Source: Flavimobilis marinus
GTDB lineage: Bacteria > Actinomycetota > Actinomycetes > Actinomycetales > Cellulomonadaceae
Length of the DNA stretch: 64,000 nt
NCBI RefSeq assembly: GCF_900113055.1
Contig: NZ_FONZ01000001.1
Coordinates: forward strand, 558,001 to 622,000
Reading direction: 5' to 3'
Position numbers and translations under genes: made by a program. The first letter of the stretch is position 1. Every line of letters begins with the position of its first letter. This document shows, piece by piece, positions 28,855 to 37,161 of this stretch. The notes below the pieces were generated by a model that ran no database searches, had not been told where the DNA came from, and was given only the letters and a program-made list of their open reading frames with translations.

Positions 28855-29697
28855 GTGCGCATCGACCTCCACACCCACTCGACCGCCTCCGACGGCACCG
28901 ACGCACCCGGCGACGTGGTGCGTGCCGCCGCCCGGGCGGACCTCGACGTCGTCGCCCTGACCGACCACGACACGACCTCCGGCTGGGACGAGGCCGCGGC
29001 GGCGGCCCGCGAGACCGGCGTGGCGCTTGTTCGAGGCACCGAGATCTCCGCGCGCGCCGAGGACACGAGCGTGCACCTGCTGTCCTACCTGCACGACCCC
29101 GCGGACCCCACCCTGGTCGCCATGTTCGACCGCGTGTGCGCGGCCCGCGACGCCCGCGCCCGGGAGATGGTCGAGCGGCTCGGGGTCGACTTCCCGCTCA
29201 CCTGGGAGCACGTGCTCGCGCAGACGGCGCCCGGCACCACGATCGGGCGTCCCCACATCGCCGACGCCCTGGTCGCCGCGGGCTACGCGACCGACCGTTC
29301 GGCCGCCTTCGCCCAGATGCTCAGCCCGGCGGCGCCGTACTACGTGCCGCACTACGCCCCGGAGGCCGTCGACGTCGTCGTCGCGGTGCGCGCCGCGGGT
29401 GGGGTCCCGGTGTTCGCGCACCCCGGCGCCTCGGAGCGTGGACGGATCGTCTCGGATCGTGTCGTGCACGCGCTCGCGGAGGCCGGGCTGGCAGGCTTGG
29501 AGGTTGCGCACCGCGACAACGGCCCGGAGCAACGGCTCCGCCTCTCGCGCCTCGCGCACACGCTCGGCCTGCTGGTCACGGGGTCGAGCGACTACCACGG
29601 CTCCGGCAAGCGCAACCAGCTTGGCGAGCACACGACGGCCAGCGACGTCTTCACGGAGATCGAGCGGCGAGGAAGGATCACTGTGGTGCGCGCATGA
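28855..29697 (+). CDS. PHP-domain phosphoesterase
   Basis: The 280-residue protein is a stand-alone PHP domain of the TrpH/YciV type. Metal-binding motifs are DLHTHSTASDGT at the start, LTDHDTTSG, RGTEISA, FAHPGA and SSDYHGSGK. Family members hydrolyse 3',5'-bisphosphonucleotides (pAp) or short 5' RNA ends; the substrate here is inferred. It overlaps the marC start by four bases (ATGA), so the two are translationally coupled. Confidence 0.9.
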   Translation: MRIDLHTHSTASDGTDAPGDVVRAAARADLDVVALTDHDTTSGWDEAAAAARETGVALVRGTEISARAEDTSVHLLSYLHDPADPTLVAMFDRVCAARDARAREMVERLGVDFPLTWEHVLAQTAPGTTIGRPHIADALVAAGYATDRSAAFAQMLSPAAPYYVPHYAPEAVDVVVAVRAAGGVPVFAHPGASERGRIVSDRVVHALAEAGLAGLEVAHRDNGPEQRLRLSRLAHTLGLLVTGSSDYHGSGKRNQLGEHTTASDVFTEIERRGRITVVRA

Positions 29698-30311
29698 ACT
29701 TCGACGTTCGCCTCTTCACCGAGGTCGTCATCACGCTGTTCGTGATCATGGACCCCCCGGGCACCGTCCCGATCTTCCTCGCGCTGACCGGCACGATGAC
29801 GCACAAGGAGCGTGCGCGTGCGGCGCTGCAGGCCGTGCTGGTCGCCGCCGGAGTGATCATCGCGTTCGCGCTGTTCGGCCAGCAGCTGCTCGACTACATG
29901 CACATCTCGCTGCCGGCCCTCCAGGCGTCCGGTGGTCTGCTGCTGCTGCTCATCGCGCTCGAGCTGCTGACCGGGAAGATGGAGGAGCCGCAGCCTGGCA
30001 AGGTCGGCACCAACGTCGCGATGGTGCCGCTCGGGACGCCGCTGCTCGCGGGGCCGGGCGCGATCGTCGCGTCGATGCTGTTCGTGCAGCGCGTGGACGG
30101 CTCCGCGGGGGACTGGCTGGCGGTCACGGCCGGATTCTTCGTCGTGTGCGTGTGCCTGTGGGCCGCGATGCGCTTCGCCGGGCTCATCCAGCGGGTGCTC
30201 GGCGAGACGGGCGTGCTGCTCGTGACGCGCATCGCCGGCCTCCTGCTCGCGGCGATTGCGGTCCAGCTGATGGCCGACGCCGTCACGGCGTTCGTGCAGG
30301 CCGCAACCTGA
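29694..30311 (+). CDS. MarC-family integral membrane protein
   Basis: The 205-residue protein has about six membrane helices and the MarC signatures VIMDPPGTVPIFLALT and PLGTPLLAGPGAI. The MarC/YhgN family has no established transport role despite the name. It is coupled to the PHP gene by an ATGA overlap. No terminator is obvious before the VOC gene 58 bp downstream. Confidence 0.9.
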   Translation: MNFDVRLFTEVVITLFVIMDPPGTVPIFLALTGTMTHKERARAALQAVLVAAGVIIAFALFGQQLLDYMHISLPALQASGGLLLLLIALELLTGKMEEPQPGKVGTNVAMVPLGTPLLAGPGAIVASMLFVQRVDGSAGDWLAVTAGFFVVCVCLWAAMRFAGLIQRVLGETGVLLVTRIAGLLLAAIAVQLMADAVTAFVQAAT

Positions 30312-30357
30312 CACGGCGGTCGACGCCGCTCCGGGTGCCTTCGGGTGGAGGCGTCGC

Positions 30358-30363
30358 TACCAT
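30358..30363 (+). promoter_or_regulatory. Leaderless -10 of VOC gene
   Basis: TACCAT, a 6-nt spacer, then the ATG at 30370. Confidence 0.5.
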
Positions 30364-30369
30364 CCGGGC

Positions 30370-30777
30370 ATGACTGCACCTACGCCGTACCTGCACCTGC
30401 CCGGCACCGCTCGTGCGGCGCTCACCTTCTACGGTCGCGTGTTCGGCTGTGGCGTGGAGCTGCACACGCTCGAGGAGTTCGGGCGCACCGACGGAGCACC
30501 GGACGCGATCGCGCACGGCCAGCTGGTCGACGGTCCGGTGTCCCTCTACGCCGCTGACGCCAATCCCGACGACGCGCCGCTCTTCCGGGGCGTGATGCTC
30601 GCCCTCCTCGGGGCGGCGCCGAGCGGGACGCTGCGAGCCTGGTTCGCTGCCCTCGCCGAGGGCGGCGAGATCGTCGACGACCTCCAGTCTCGGCCCTGGG
30701 GGGCGTGGGACGGGCAGGTCGTCGACGCGTTCGGCGTGCACTGGCTGATCGGCTTCGAGGTCGACGCCGAGGCCTAG
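30370..30777 (+). CDS. VOC-family (PhnB/glyoxalase-like) protein
   Basis: The 135-residue protein has the two-module vicinal-oxygen-chelate fold: YLHLPGTARAALTFYGRVFGCGVELHTLEEF at the start and a C-terminal WGAWDGQVVDAFGVHWLIGFE. The latter matches PhnB-type proteins. The enzymatic role is unknown; the typical metal-binding His/Glu set is incomplete, as in many PhnB-type members. Confidence 0.82.
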   Translation: MTAPTPYLHLPGTARAALTFYGRVFGCGVELHTLEEFGRTDGAPDAIAHGQLVDGPVSLYAADANPDDAPLFRGVMLALLGAAPSGTLRAWFAALAEGGEIVDDLQSRPWGAWDGQVVDAFGVHWLIGFEVDAEA

Positions 30778-30782
30778 GACGC

Positions 30783-30841
30783 ACGACGCCCGTCGGGCGT
30801 GGTCGACAGCGATGCTGTCACCCACGCCCGACGGGCGTCGT
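30783..30841. terminator. Bidirectional terminator, 20-bp stem
   Basis: Arms 30783-30802 and 30822-30841 are perfect reverse complements and enclose an inner ACAGC/GCTGT hairpin. It separates the VOC gene from the convergent DEAD-box helicase gene. Confidence 0.8.
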
Positions 30842-30852
30842 CGGCGGAGAGG

Positions 30853-32538
30853 TCAGGCGGTGGGTGCGCCGCCCGTGCTGGTGCCCTCGGTGCTGCCGCC
30901 CCGCGTCCGGCGACGCCGGCGCGAGCGTGCGGGACGCTCACCCTCGGTGCGCTCGGCCGGGCCTGCGCTCGCGGGCGCCGCAGCGCGCTCGGGGGCGGAG
31001 CCGGGGGCCGCGCTCTCGGAGCGAGGGGTGCGCTCGCGGCGCTCGCCACCACGCTCGCCGCCGCGTGCACCGCCGCGTGCACCGCCGCTGCGGCCGCCGC
31101 GGTCGCCGTCCCGCCCGCGGTCGCCGCCACGTCCGCCACGTCCGTCACGGTCGCCGTCGCGCGCGGGCTTGGCGTGGCGCTTGCCGGTCTCCCCGAGGTC
31201 CTCGAGGACCTCAGCGTCCAGGCCCTCACGGACCTGCGCGGACTTGGGCAGGCGGCCCTTGGTGCCCTCGGGGATGTCGAGGTCGGTGAACAGGTGCGGG
31301 CTCGACGAGTACGTCTCCACCGGCTCGGGGATGCCGAGGTCGAGGGCCTTGTTGATCAGGCCCCAGCGCGGGATGTCGTCCCAGTCGACGAAGGTCACCG
31401 CGGTGCCCTTGTTGCCCGCGCGACCGGTGCGGCCGGTGCGGTGCAGGTACGTCTTCTCGTCCTCGGGGCACTGGTAGTTCACGACGTGCGTCACGTCGTC
31501 GACGTCGATGCCGCGGGCGGCGACGTCGGTCGCGACGAGGATGTCCACCTTGCCGTTGCGGAACGCGCGCAGCGCCTGCTCGCGCGCGCCCTGCCCGAGG
31601 TCGCCGTGGATGGCGCCCGCAGCGAACCCGCGGTCGACGAGCTCGTCGGCGACCTTGGCGGCGGTCCGCTTGGTGCGGGCGAAGACGATCGTGAGCCCGC
31701 GACCGCGCGCCTGCAGCATGCGCGCGAGCATCTCGACCTTGTCGAGGGCGTGCGCACGGTAGACGACCTGCTTGATGTTCTTGACCGTGTGGCCCGCGTC
31801 GTCGGGGTCGTTCGCACGGATGTGGGTCGGCTGCGTCATGTAGCGGCGGGCCATCGCGACGACGGCGCCGGGCATCGTGGCCGAGAACAGCATCGTGTGG
31901 CGCGAGGCCGGCGTGCGCGACAGGAGCTTCTCGACGTCGGGCAGGAAGCCCAGGTCGAGCATCTCGTCGGCCTCGTCGAGGACGACGCAGCGCACGCGGG
32001 AGAGGTCGAGGTGGCCCTGGTTGAGCAGGTCGATCATGCGGCCCGGGGTGCCGACGACGACCTCGACGCCCGTACGGAGGCGCTCGATCTGCGGCTCGTA
32101 GGCGCGACCGCCGTACAGCTGGATCACGCGGACGGAGCGGCGTGCGGACGCGGTGGCGAGGTCGTTCGCGACCTGCACCGCGAGCTCGCGGGTCGGGACG
32201 ACGACGAGCGCCTGGGGCTTGCCCGGTGCGGGCAGCGTGTCGAAGCCGTCCTCGCCCGGTGCCACGACCCGGTGGAGCAGCGGCACGCCGAAACCGAGCG
32301 TCTTGCCGGTGCCGGTCTTGGCCTGACCGATGATGTCGTGGCCGCTCATCGCGACCGGGAGCGTCATGGCCTGGATCGGGAACGGGCTGGTGATGCCCGC
32401 GTCAGCGAGGGCGTCGACGATCTCGGGACGGATGCCGAAGTCGGCAAAGGTGGGGGACTCGTGCGAGTGGATCGAGCCGTCCTGGGTGTAGGACCCGGCC
32501 TGGTCGTCATCGCTGATGGTGGGGATCTCGGTGGTCAC
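30853..32538 (-). CDS. rhlE: DEAD-box RNA helicase with RG-rich tail
   Basis: The 561-residue RNA helicase probably works in RNA remodelling and ribosome biogenesis. It contains the Q motif (SPFPIQAM), AKTGTGKT, PTRELA, TPGR, DEAD, SAT, and in domain 2 VATDVAARGID and HRTGRTGRAG. From about residue 445 the tail is arginine/glycine-rich (RDGDRDGRGGRGG and similar), a likely RNA-binding region. The GTG at 32538 has a GAGG ribosome site. The gene name follows the syntenic mycobacterial rhlE and is by analogy. Confidence 0.93.
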   Translation of the reverse strand: MTTEIPTISDDDQAGSYTQDGSIHSHESPTFADFGIRPEIVDALADAGITSPFPIQAMTLPVAMSGHDIIGQAKTGTGKTLGFGVPLLHRVVAPGEDGFDTLPAPGKPQALVVVPTRELAVQVANDLATASARRSVRVIQLYGGRAYEPQIERLRTGVEVVVGTPGRMIDLLNQGHLDLSRVRCVVLDEADEMLDLGFLPDVEKLLSRTPASRHTMLFSATMPGAVVAMARRYMTQPTHIRANDPDDAGHTVKNIKQVVYRAHALDKVEMLARMLQARGRGLTIVFARTKRTAAKVADELVDRGFAAGAIHGDLGQGAREQALRAFRNGKVDILVATDVAARGIDVDDVTHVVNYQCPEDEKTYLHRTGRTGRAGNKGTAVTFVDWDDIPRWGLINKALDLGIPEPVETYSSSPHLFTDLDIPEGTKGRLPKSAQVREGLDAEVLEDLGETGKRHAKPARDGDRDGRGGRGGDRGRDGDRGGRSGGARGGARGGERGGERRERTPRSESAAPGSAPERAAAPASAGPAERTEGERPARSRRRRRTRGGSTEGTSTGGAPTA

Positions 32539-32826
32539 TGTGCCTCACGGTGATACGGGGCATGGACGCTGCTCGGGTCCTGGCTGCGCCTGGTGCGGTC
32601 TCCCGCCGGCGGTCACGGCTCGTGTCGGCGCGTCCACGCCGGGGGGCCGGAAGCCGATCGCGAAGATACGTGCTCTGAGCCTGGGCGAGGACGTGCAGCT
32701 CACGTCCTGGTCCGGCCCGCGCGGTCTGGTGCAGGTCATGTCATGACGACCGGGCATCCGATGTACCTCGCCATGCTAGCGGATGGCCCGCGCGGAAGGC
32801 AGGGGACGCGCGACTATCCTGGGCGG
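32539..32826. other. Divergent intergenic region, 288 bp
   Basis: The region holds the promoters of the DEAD helicase (minus) and the ferritin-fold gene (plus). An 8-bp inverted repeat AGGACGTG/CACGTCCT lies at about 32688-32708. The leader of the helicase mRNA may be long, but no known riboregulator was recognised. Confidence 0.4.
32815..32820 (+). promoter_or_regulatory. Leaderless -10 of ferritin-fold gene
   Basis: TATCCT, a 6-nt spacer, then the ATG at 32827. Confidence 0.5.
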
Positions 32827-33546
32827 ATGACCTCTCCCACCGCGAGCACCTCGGACGTCGTCGACCTGCTGGCGCTCGTCGCGCACCTGGAGGCGACTGC
32901 CTTCCTCCGTCTCGCGGGCGCAGCCGCGGCGGCCCCGGAGCCCGAGCAGCGCCTCTACCTGAGCAGGATGGCGGGGGCGACGCTGGCTCGCCAGGAGCGC
33001 GTCCTGACCGAGCTCGGCCGGCTCGACGCCGCCCAGGCTCCCGAGGCGCGGATGTTCACGTTCGACCACGTCTTCGACGACTACGAGGCACGCACCGCGC
33101 CCAGCAGCTGGTGGGAGGAGATCATGAAGTCCTACGTGGGCCACGGCGTGGCCGAGGACTTCTGCCGCATCGTCGTCGACGCGGTGGACCCTCAGACGCG
33201 GGCGATCGTGTGCGAGGTGCTCGACGGCGGGTCGGCGTCGGCGGAGTCGATCGAGCTGGTGGCGGCGGCGGCCCGCCAGGACGAGGTCCTGGCGGCGCGG
33301 CTCGCGCTGTGGGGCCGGCGTCTCGTCGGCGAGGCCATGAGCGTCGTGCAGTCGCTCCTGGTCGAGAACGAGTTCCTCGCGCGCCTGCTCGAGGCCGCCA
33401 TCACGCGCCGGGACGGCGACCAGGCGGCGCTGGCGGCCCCCGGGGTCGCGCCGGAGGTCGTGCCCGAGGACCGCGCCGCGTGGCTGTTCAGCCAGCTCAC
33501 GACGGCCCACACCCGTCGCATGGAGCGCCTCGGCCTCGCCGCCTGA
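32827..33546 (+). CDS. Ferritin-like fold protein, MiaE_2-type
   Basis: The 239-residue, mostly helical protein has carboxylates placed as in ferritin-like folds (EATAFLRLAG near residue 24, ARQERVLTEL near 58, WWEEIMKSYVGHGVAEDFCR near 97). It resembles the actinobacterial MiaE_2 group distantly related to tRNA-(ms2io6A)-hydroxylase. The reaction is unknown. It sits between the DEAD helicase and DUF3107 genes, as in mycobacteria. A terminator hairpin straddles its stop codon. Confidence 0.75.
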   Translation: MTSPTASTSDVVDLLALVAHLEATAFLRLAGAAAAAPEPEQRLYLSRMAGATLARQERVLTELGRLDAAQAPEARMFTFDHVFDDYEARTAPSSWWEEIMKSYVGHGVAEDFCRIVVDAVDPQTRAIVCEVLDGGSASAESIELVAAAARQDEVLAARLALWGRRLVGEAMSVVQSLLVENEFLARLLEAAITRRDGDQAALAAPGVAPEVVPEDRAAWLFSQLTTAHTRRMERLGLAA

Positions 33547-33558
33547 GCGGCGAGGCCG
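33531..33558. terminator. Hairpin with the stop codon in its loop
   Basis: A perfect 12-bp stem (33531-33542 with 33547-33558) has CTGA, including the stop codon, as its loop. It serves the convergent MiaE_2 and DUF3107 genes. Confidence 0.7.
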
Positions 33559-33566
33559 GTCGTCCG

Positions 33567-33791
33567 TCAGATCGCGCCGAAGCCGACCTTGCGCTGGTCG
33601 GCGCTCGAGATCTCGACGTAGCCGATCGTCGCCGTCGGGACGATGACCTGTCGACCGCGGGTGTCGGTCAGCGTGAGGACCGTCTTGCCCTCGATCGCGG
33701 CGGTGACCTGGGCGGTGACCTCGGCAGCGTCCTGCTCGGTCTCGACGACGAGCTCGCGCGGCAGGTTCTGCACGCCGATCGTGATCTCCAC
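33567..33791 (-). CDS. DUF3107 small protein (Rv3208A-like)
   Basis: The 74-residue protein has four predicted strands and ends in VEISSADQRKVGFG, a conserved feature of the DUF3107 family. No function is established. The GTG at 33791 has a GGAG ribosome site. A longer minus-strand frame upstream is antisense to adnA and is rejected. It is divergent from adnA. Confidence 0.85.
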   Translation of the reverse strand: MEITIGVQNLPRELVVETEQDAAEVTAQVTAAIEGKTVLTLTDTRGRQVIVPTATIGYVEISSADQRKVGFGAI

Positions 33792-33886
33792 GGGGACTCC
33801 TTCTGTGGTGCGGTGCCGCCGGGCGGGGTGCACGGCGCAGACCCAGAATCGCACCTTCCGGCGCCGCGTGCCGCACGCGGCCTCCT

Positions 33887-33909
33887 GTGTCAGACACTCG
33901 TGATGGGAT
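33887..33909 (+). promoter_or_regulatory. Degenerate PafBC/RecA-NDp-like promoter of adnA
   Basis: GTGTCAGAC, an 8-bp spacer and TGGGAT follow the spacing of the mycobacterial DNA-damage promoter TTGTCRGTG-N8-TANNNT. The core TGTCAG is intact; six of nine upstream positions match and the -10 deviates at position 2. The GTG start is 6 nt downstream. Confidence 0.4.
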
Positions 33910-33915
33910 CGGGAC

Positions 33916-36900
33916 GTGCTTGACGGACGACGACTCGACCGGCTCGACCAGCCCGGCCGCTCCCACCAGCCCGACGCAGCCCCGCCGCCCGAGGCGGTCC
34001 GGCTGCGTGGTCGTGGTGCCCACGCCGAGCCGGTCCTGCTCGACCCGTCCCAGCGCGCCGCCCTGCGCTCGGCGCGTGAAGAGGCAGCCACCCTCGTCGT
34101 CGGCGCGCCGGGTTCCGGCAAGACCACGACTGCCCTGCACGTCGCGCTCGACGCGATCAGCCCCGCGGGCGGCGGGCCCGGGCTCGACCCTGCGCGCGTG
34201 CTCGTGCTCGGCGCCACCCGCCGCGGGGCCAGCCAGGTCCGTGACCGGCTGTCGCTGCTCGCGGGACGCACCGTCGGGCAGCCGATGGTGCGGACGGTCC
34301 CGGCGCTGGCCTTCGCGGTGCTCGCACGTCGCGCCGCGGCGCTGGGGCTCCCCGCTCCCACGCTGATCTCAGGGCCGGAGCAGGACCAGCTCCTCGCGGA
34401 GCTCCTCGCCGGGCACCTCGAGTCCGACGGCCCCCCGCTGCGCCTGCCGGAGGGGTTCCCCGAGGAAGCGCTCGCCACCCGCGCGTTCCGCGACGAGCTG
34501 CGCGACGTCCTCATGCGCGCGGCCGAGCGCGGCATCGACCCGGTCGGGCTCGACGAGCTCGGGCGCGCGCACGGTCGACCCGAGTGGCGGCTCTGCGCGC
34601 GCCTGTACGAGGAGTACCTGGACGTCACCCAGCTGCGCCTGGCGACGCCGGACCTCGGCCCGCGGTACGACCCTGCGGCCGTGGTGCACGAGGCCACCGA
34701 GGCGTTGCTCGCCTGGCGCGAGGAGGTCGAGACCCCGACGCCGTCCTGGGACCTCGTCGTCGTGGACGACTACCACGAGGCCACCGAGGCGACGGCTCGC
34801 CTGTTGCGGCTGTTCCAGGACTCGGGGGCGCGGCTCGTCCTGCTCGGAGACCCGGACGCCGCGGTGCAGGGCTTCCGGGGCGCCGTTCCTGCCCTGATGG
34901 GGAGCGCGGCGGCCCCCTCGAGCTCTGCCGCGGCGGACCTGGGCGCCCACGTCGTGGTGCTCGACGGCGTGTGGCGCCACGGGCGTCCCCTGCGGCAGGT
35001 GGTGCAGCGCGCGGCCCAGGTGGTCGGCGCGGCAGGGCACGTCGCGCACCGTCGGTCTGCCGCGGTCGAGCAGGACGGTCCCGCGGGGCGGGGATCGCAC
35101 GTGGAGGTGGCCGTGCTGCCCGGCGTCGCCGCTGAGCACGCCTACGTCGCGCACGCGATCCGCTCCTGGCACCTCGACGAGGGCGTGCCGTGGCACGAGG
35201 TCGCGGTCGTGGCGCGGTCTGGCGGCGAGGTCGCCGCGCTCCGCCGGGCGCTCGCGGCGGCGTCCGTCCCGGTGAGCGTGCTCGGGTCGCAGGGGGCGCT
35301 CCGGGACGAGCCAGCGGCGCAGCCGCTGCTGCACGCCATGCGCGCGGTCGTGGACGGGCTGGACCCCGAGGCCGCGGCGGCGCTCCTGCTCTCGCCGCTC
35401 GGCGGCCTCGACGCGGTGGCGCTGCGTCGCCTGCGGCGGGCGGTGCGGACCGAGGAGCTCGCGGGCGGCGGCGGACGCAGCTCGGACGCGTTGATCGTCG
35501 AGGTTCTTGAGGATCCGGCGCACGCGGACCAGCTCCCGGGCGCGGTGCGCCGCAACGTCGTCGGGCTCGCACGGGTGCTGGCCGCCGGGCGCGCCGCAGC
35601 CGCGACGGCAGGCGCGACCGCGCAGACCGTGCTGTGGGCGCTGTGGGACACGGCGGGGCTTGCGGAACGGTGGCGCTCAGCGGCGCTGGCCGGCGGCGCC
35701 GCCGGAGCACGGGCGGACCGAGACCTCGACGCGGTGCTGGCGCTCTTCAAGGCGGCGGAGCGGTTCGTCGAGCGCACGCCGCACGCGGGCCCGGGCGCCT
35801 TCGCGGAGTACGTGAGCGCCCAGGAGCTCCCCGCCGACTCGCTCGCGGCCCAGGGTGGGCCGGAGTCCGCGGTCAGCGTGCTCACCCCCGCCGGCGCCGC
35901 CGGTGGTGAGTGGGAGGCCGTCGTCGTCGCCGGTGTCCAGGAGGGCGTCTGGCCGGACCTGCGCCTGCGCGACTCGCTTCTCGGGGCACAGGCGCTCGTC
36001 GACGTCGCCGCCGCGCGCGGTGTCGCCGGCCACGTCGATGCCCGGCGCGCCGTGCTGCACGACGAGGTCCGGTCGTTCCTCGTCGCCGTCTCCCGGGCGC
36101 GTCGTCGTCTGCTGGTGACGGCCGTCGAGGACATCGAGACCATCCCGTCCGCGCTCGTCGACCTCGTCGAGCCACCCGCGCAGGACGGGCCGGACCATCG
36201 GCGTCGTGAGGTCCCGGTGCCCCTCGACCTGCGCGGGCTCGTCCAGACCACCCGCGCCCGCCTCCTCGAGGCCGTCGGGGCCGGCCACGACGCTGAGGCC
36301 GCCGGCCTCGCGCGCCTGCTGGCCACGCTCGAGGACGCGGGGATCCGGGCCGCGGACCCGCGCCGCTGGTACGGCGTGGCGCCGGTGTCGAGCGACCGCC
36401 CGCTCTGGGGACCCGACCAGCAGCTGCGGGTCTCCCCGTCCAAGGTCGACGCCGTGACGCGGTGCCCGTTGCGCTGGGCCCTCGAGGCGGCCGGCGGCTC
36501 CGGAGCCGAGGCCCTCACCCAGTCGCTCGGCACACTGATCCACGCCGTCGCCGAGGATCTCCCGGCGGGAACCCGACAGGAGCTGCAGGCGCGGCTCGCC
36601 GAGCGCTGGCCCGAGCTCGGCCTGCGGCCCGGGGCGGTCGAGCTGCTCACGCGCCGGCGGGCCGAGGCCATGATCGACCGGCTCGCCACGCACGTCGCTG
36701 CCTCGGGGGACGTGGTCGGCGTCGAGGCAGAGTTCCGCGTCGACGTCGGTCGCGCCGTGCTCACCGGCAAGGTGGACCGGCTCGTCCGCGTCGGTGACGC
36801 CGTGCGCGTCGAGGACCTCAAGACGGGTGCCGCGATCTCGAACGACGAGGCTCGGCGCAACGCCCAGCTCGGGTCTTACCAGGTCGCTCTCGCCGAGGGC

Positions 36901-37161
36901 GCGTTCGGCGACGTCCCCAGCGCGGGGGCGGCGCTCGTGTACGTCGGTGGCACGACCAAGGGGCCGACGCAGCGCCACCAGGCGCCCTTGGAGACCGCCG
37001 ACGAGCCCCGCTGGGCGCACGACCTCGTCACGGGCGCGGCCGACCTCATGGCGCAGGCGAGCTTCACCGCGCGCACCAACCCCGCGTGCGACTTCTGCCC
37101 TGTCCGCCGCAGCTGCCCGGTCCAGCCCGAGGGCCGCCACGTCACGCAGGAGCGCGCATGA
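33916..37161 (+). CDS. adnA: AdnA subunit of helicase-nuclease (UvrD-like, PD-(D/E)XK nuclease)
   Basis: AdnAB resects double-strand DNA ends for recombination in actinobacteria. The 1081-residue subunit has an N-terminal UvrD-like motor with Walker A GAPGSGKTT (near residue 63), but motif II reads VVVDDYHEA instead of DEYQD, suggesting a weaker motor. The C-terminal nuclease domain shows EDLKTG and a Gln-rich follow-up; cysteines in TRCPLRW and NPACDFCPVRRSC are placed for a 4Fe-4S cluster. The GTG at 33916 was taken from its position after the PafBC-like promoter. It overlaps adnB by four bases. Confidence 0.85.
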   Translation: MLDGRRLDRLDQPGRSHQPDAAPPPEAVRLRGRGAHAEPVLLDPSQRAALRSAREEAATLVVGAPGSGKTTTALHVALDAISPAGGGPGLDPARVLVLGATRRGASQVRDRLSLLAGRTVGQPMVRTVPALAFAVLARRAAALGLPAPTLISGPEQDQLLAELLAGHLESDGPPLRLPEGFPEEALATRAFRDELRDVLMRAAERGIDPVGLDELGRAHGRPEWRLCARLYEEYLDVTQLRLATPDLGPRYDPAAVVHEATEALLAWREEVETPTPSWDLVVVDDYHEATEATARLLRLFQDSGARLVLLGDPDAAVQGFRGAVPALMGSAAAPSSSAAADLGAHVVVLDGVWRHGRPLRQVVQRAAQVVGAAGHVAHRRSAAVEQDGPAGRGSHVEVAVLPGVAAEHAYVAHAIRSWHLDEGVPWHEVAVVARSGGEVAALRRALAAASVPVSVLGSQGALRDEPAAQPLLHAMRAVVDGLDPEAAAALLLSPLGGLDAVALRRLRRAVRTEELAGGGGRSSDALIVEVLEDPAHADQLPGAVRRNVVGLARVLAAGRAAAATAGATAQTVLWALWDTAGLAERWRSAALAGGAAGARADRDLDAVLALFKAAERFVERTPHAGPGAFAEYVSAQELPADSLAAQGGPESAVSVLTPAGAAGGEWEAVVVAGVQEGVWPDLRLRDSLLGAQALVDVAAARGVAGHVDARRAVLHDEVRSFLVAVSRARRRLLVTAVEDIETIPSALVDLVEPPAQDGPDHRRREVPVPLDLRGLVQTTRARLLEAVGAGHDAEAAGLARLLATLEDAGIRAADPRRWYGVAPVSSDRPLWGPDQQLRVSPSKVDAVTRCPLRWALEAAGGSGAEALTQSLGTLIHAVAEDLPAGTRQELQARLAERWPELGLRPGAVELLTRRRAEAMIDRLATHVAASGDVVGVEAEFRVDVGRAVLTGKVDRLVRVGDAVRVEDLKTGAAISNDEARRNAQLGSYQVALAEGAFGDVPSAGAALVYVGGTTKGPTQRHQAPLETADEPRWAHDLVTGAADLMAQASFTARTNPACDFCPVRRSCPVQPEGRHVTQERA

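Noticed and set aside
32688-32708. Inverted repeat AGGACGTG/CACGTCCT as a defined operator
   Set aside because: It is only 8 bp per arm in GC-rich DNA and is not positioned at a recognisable promoter.
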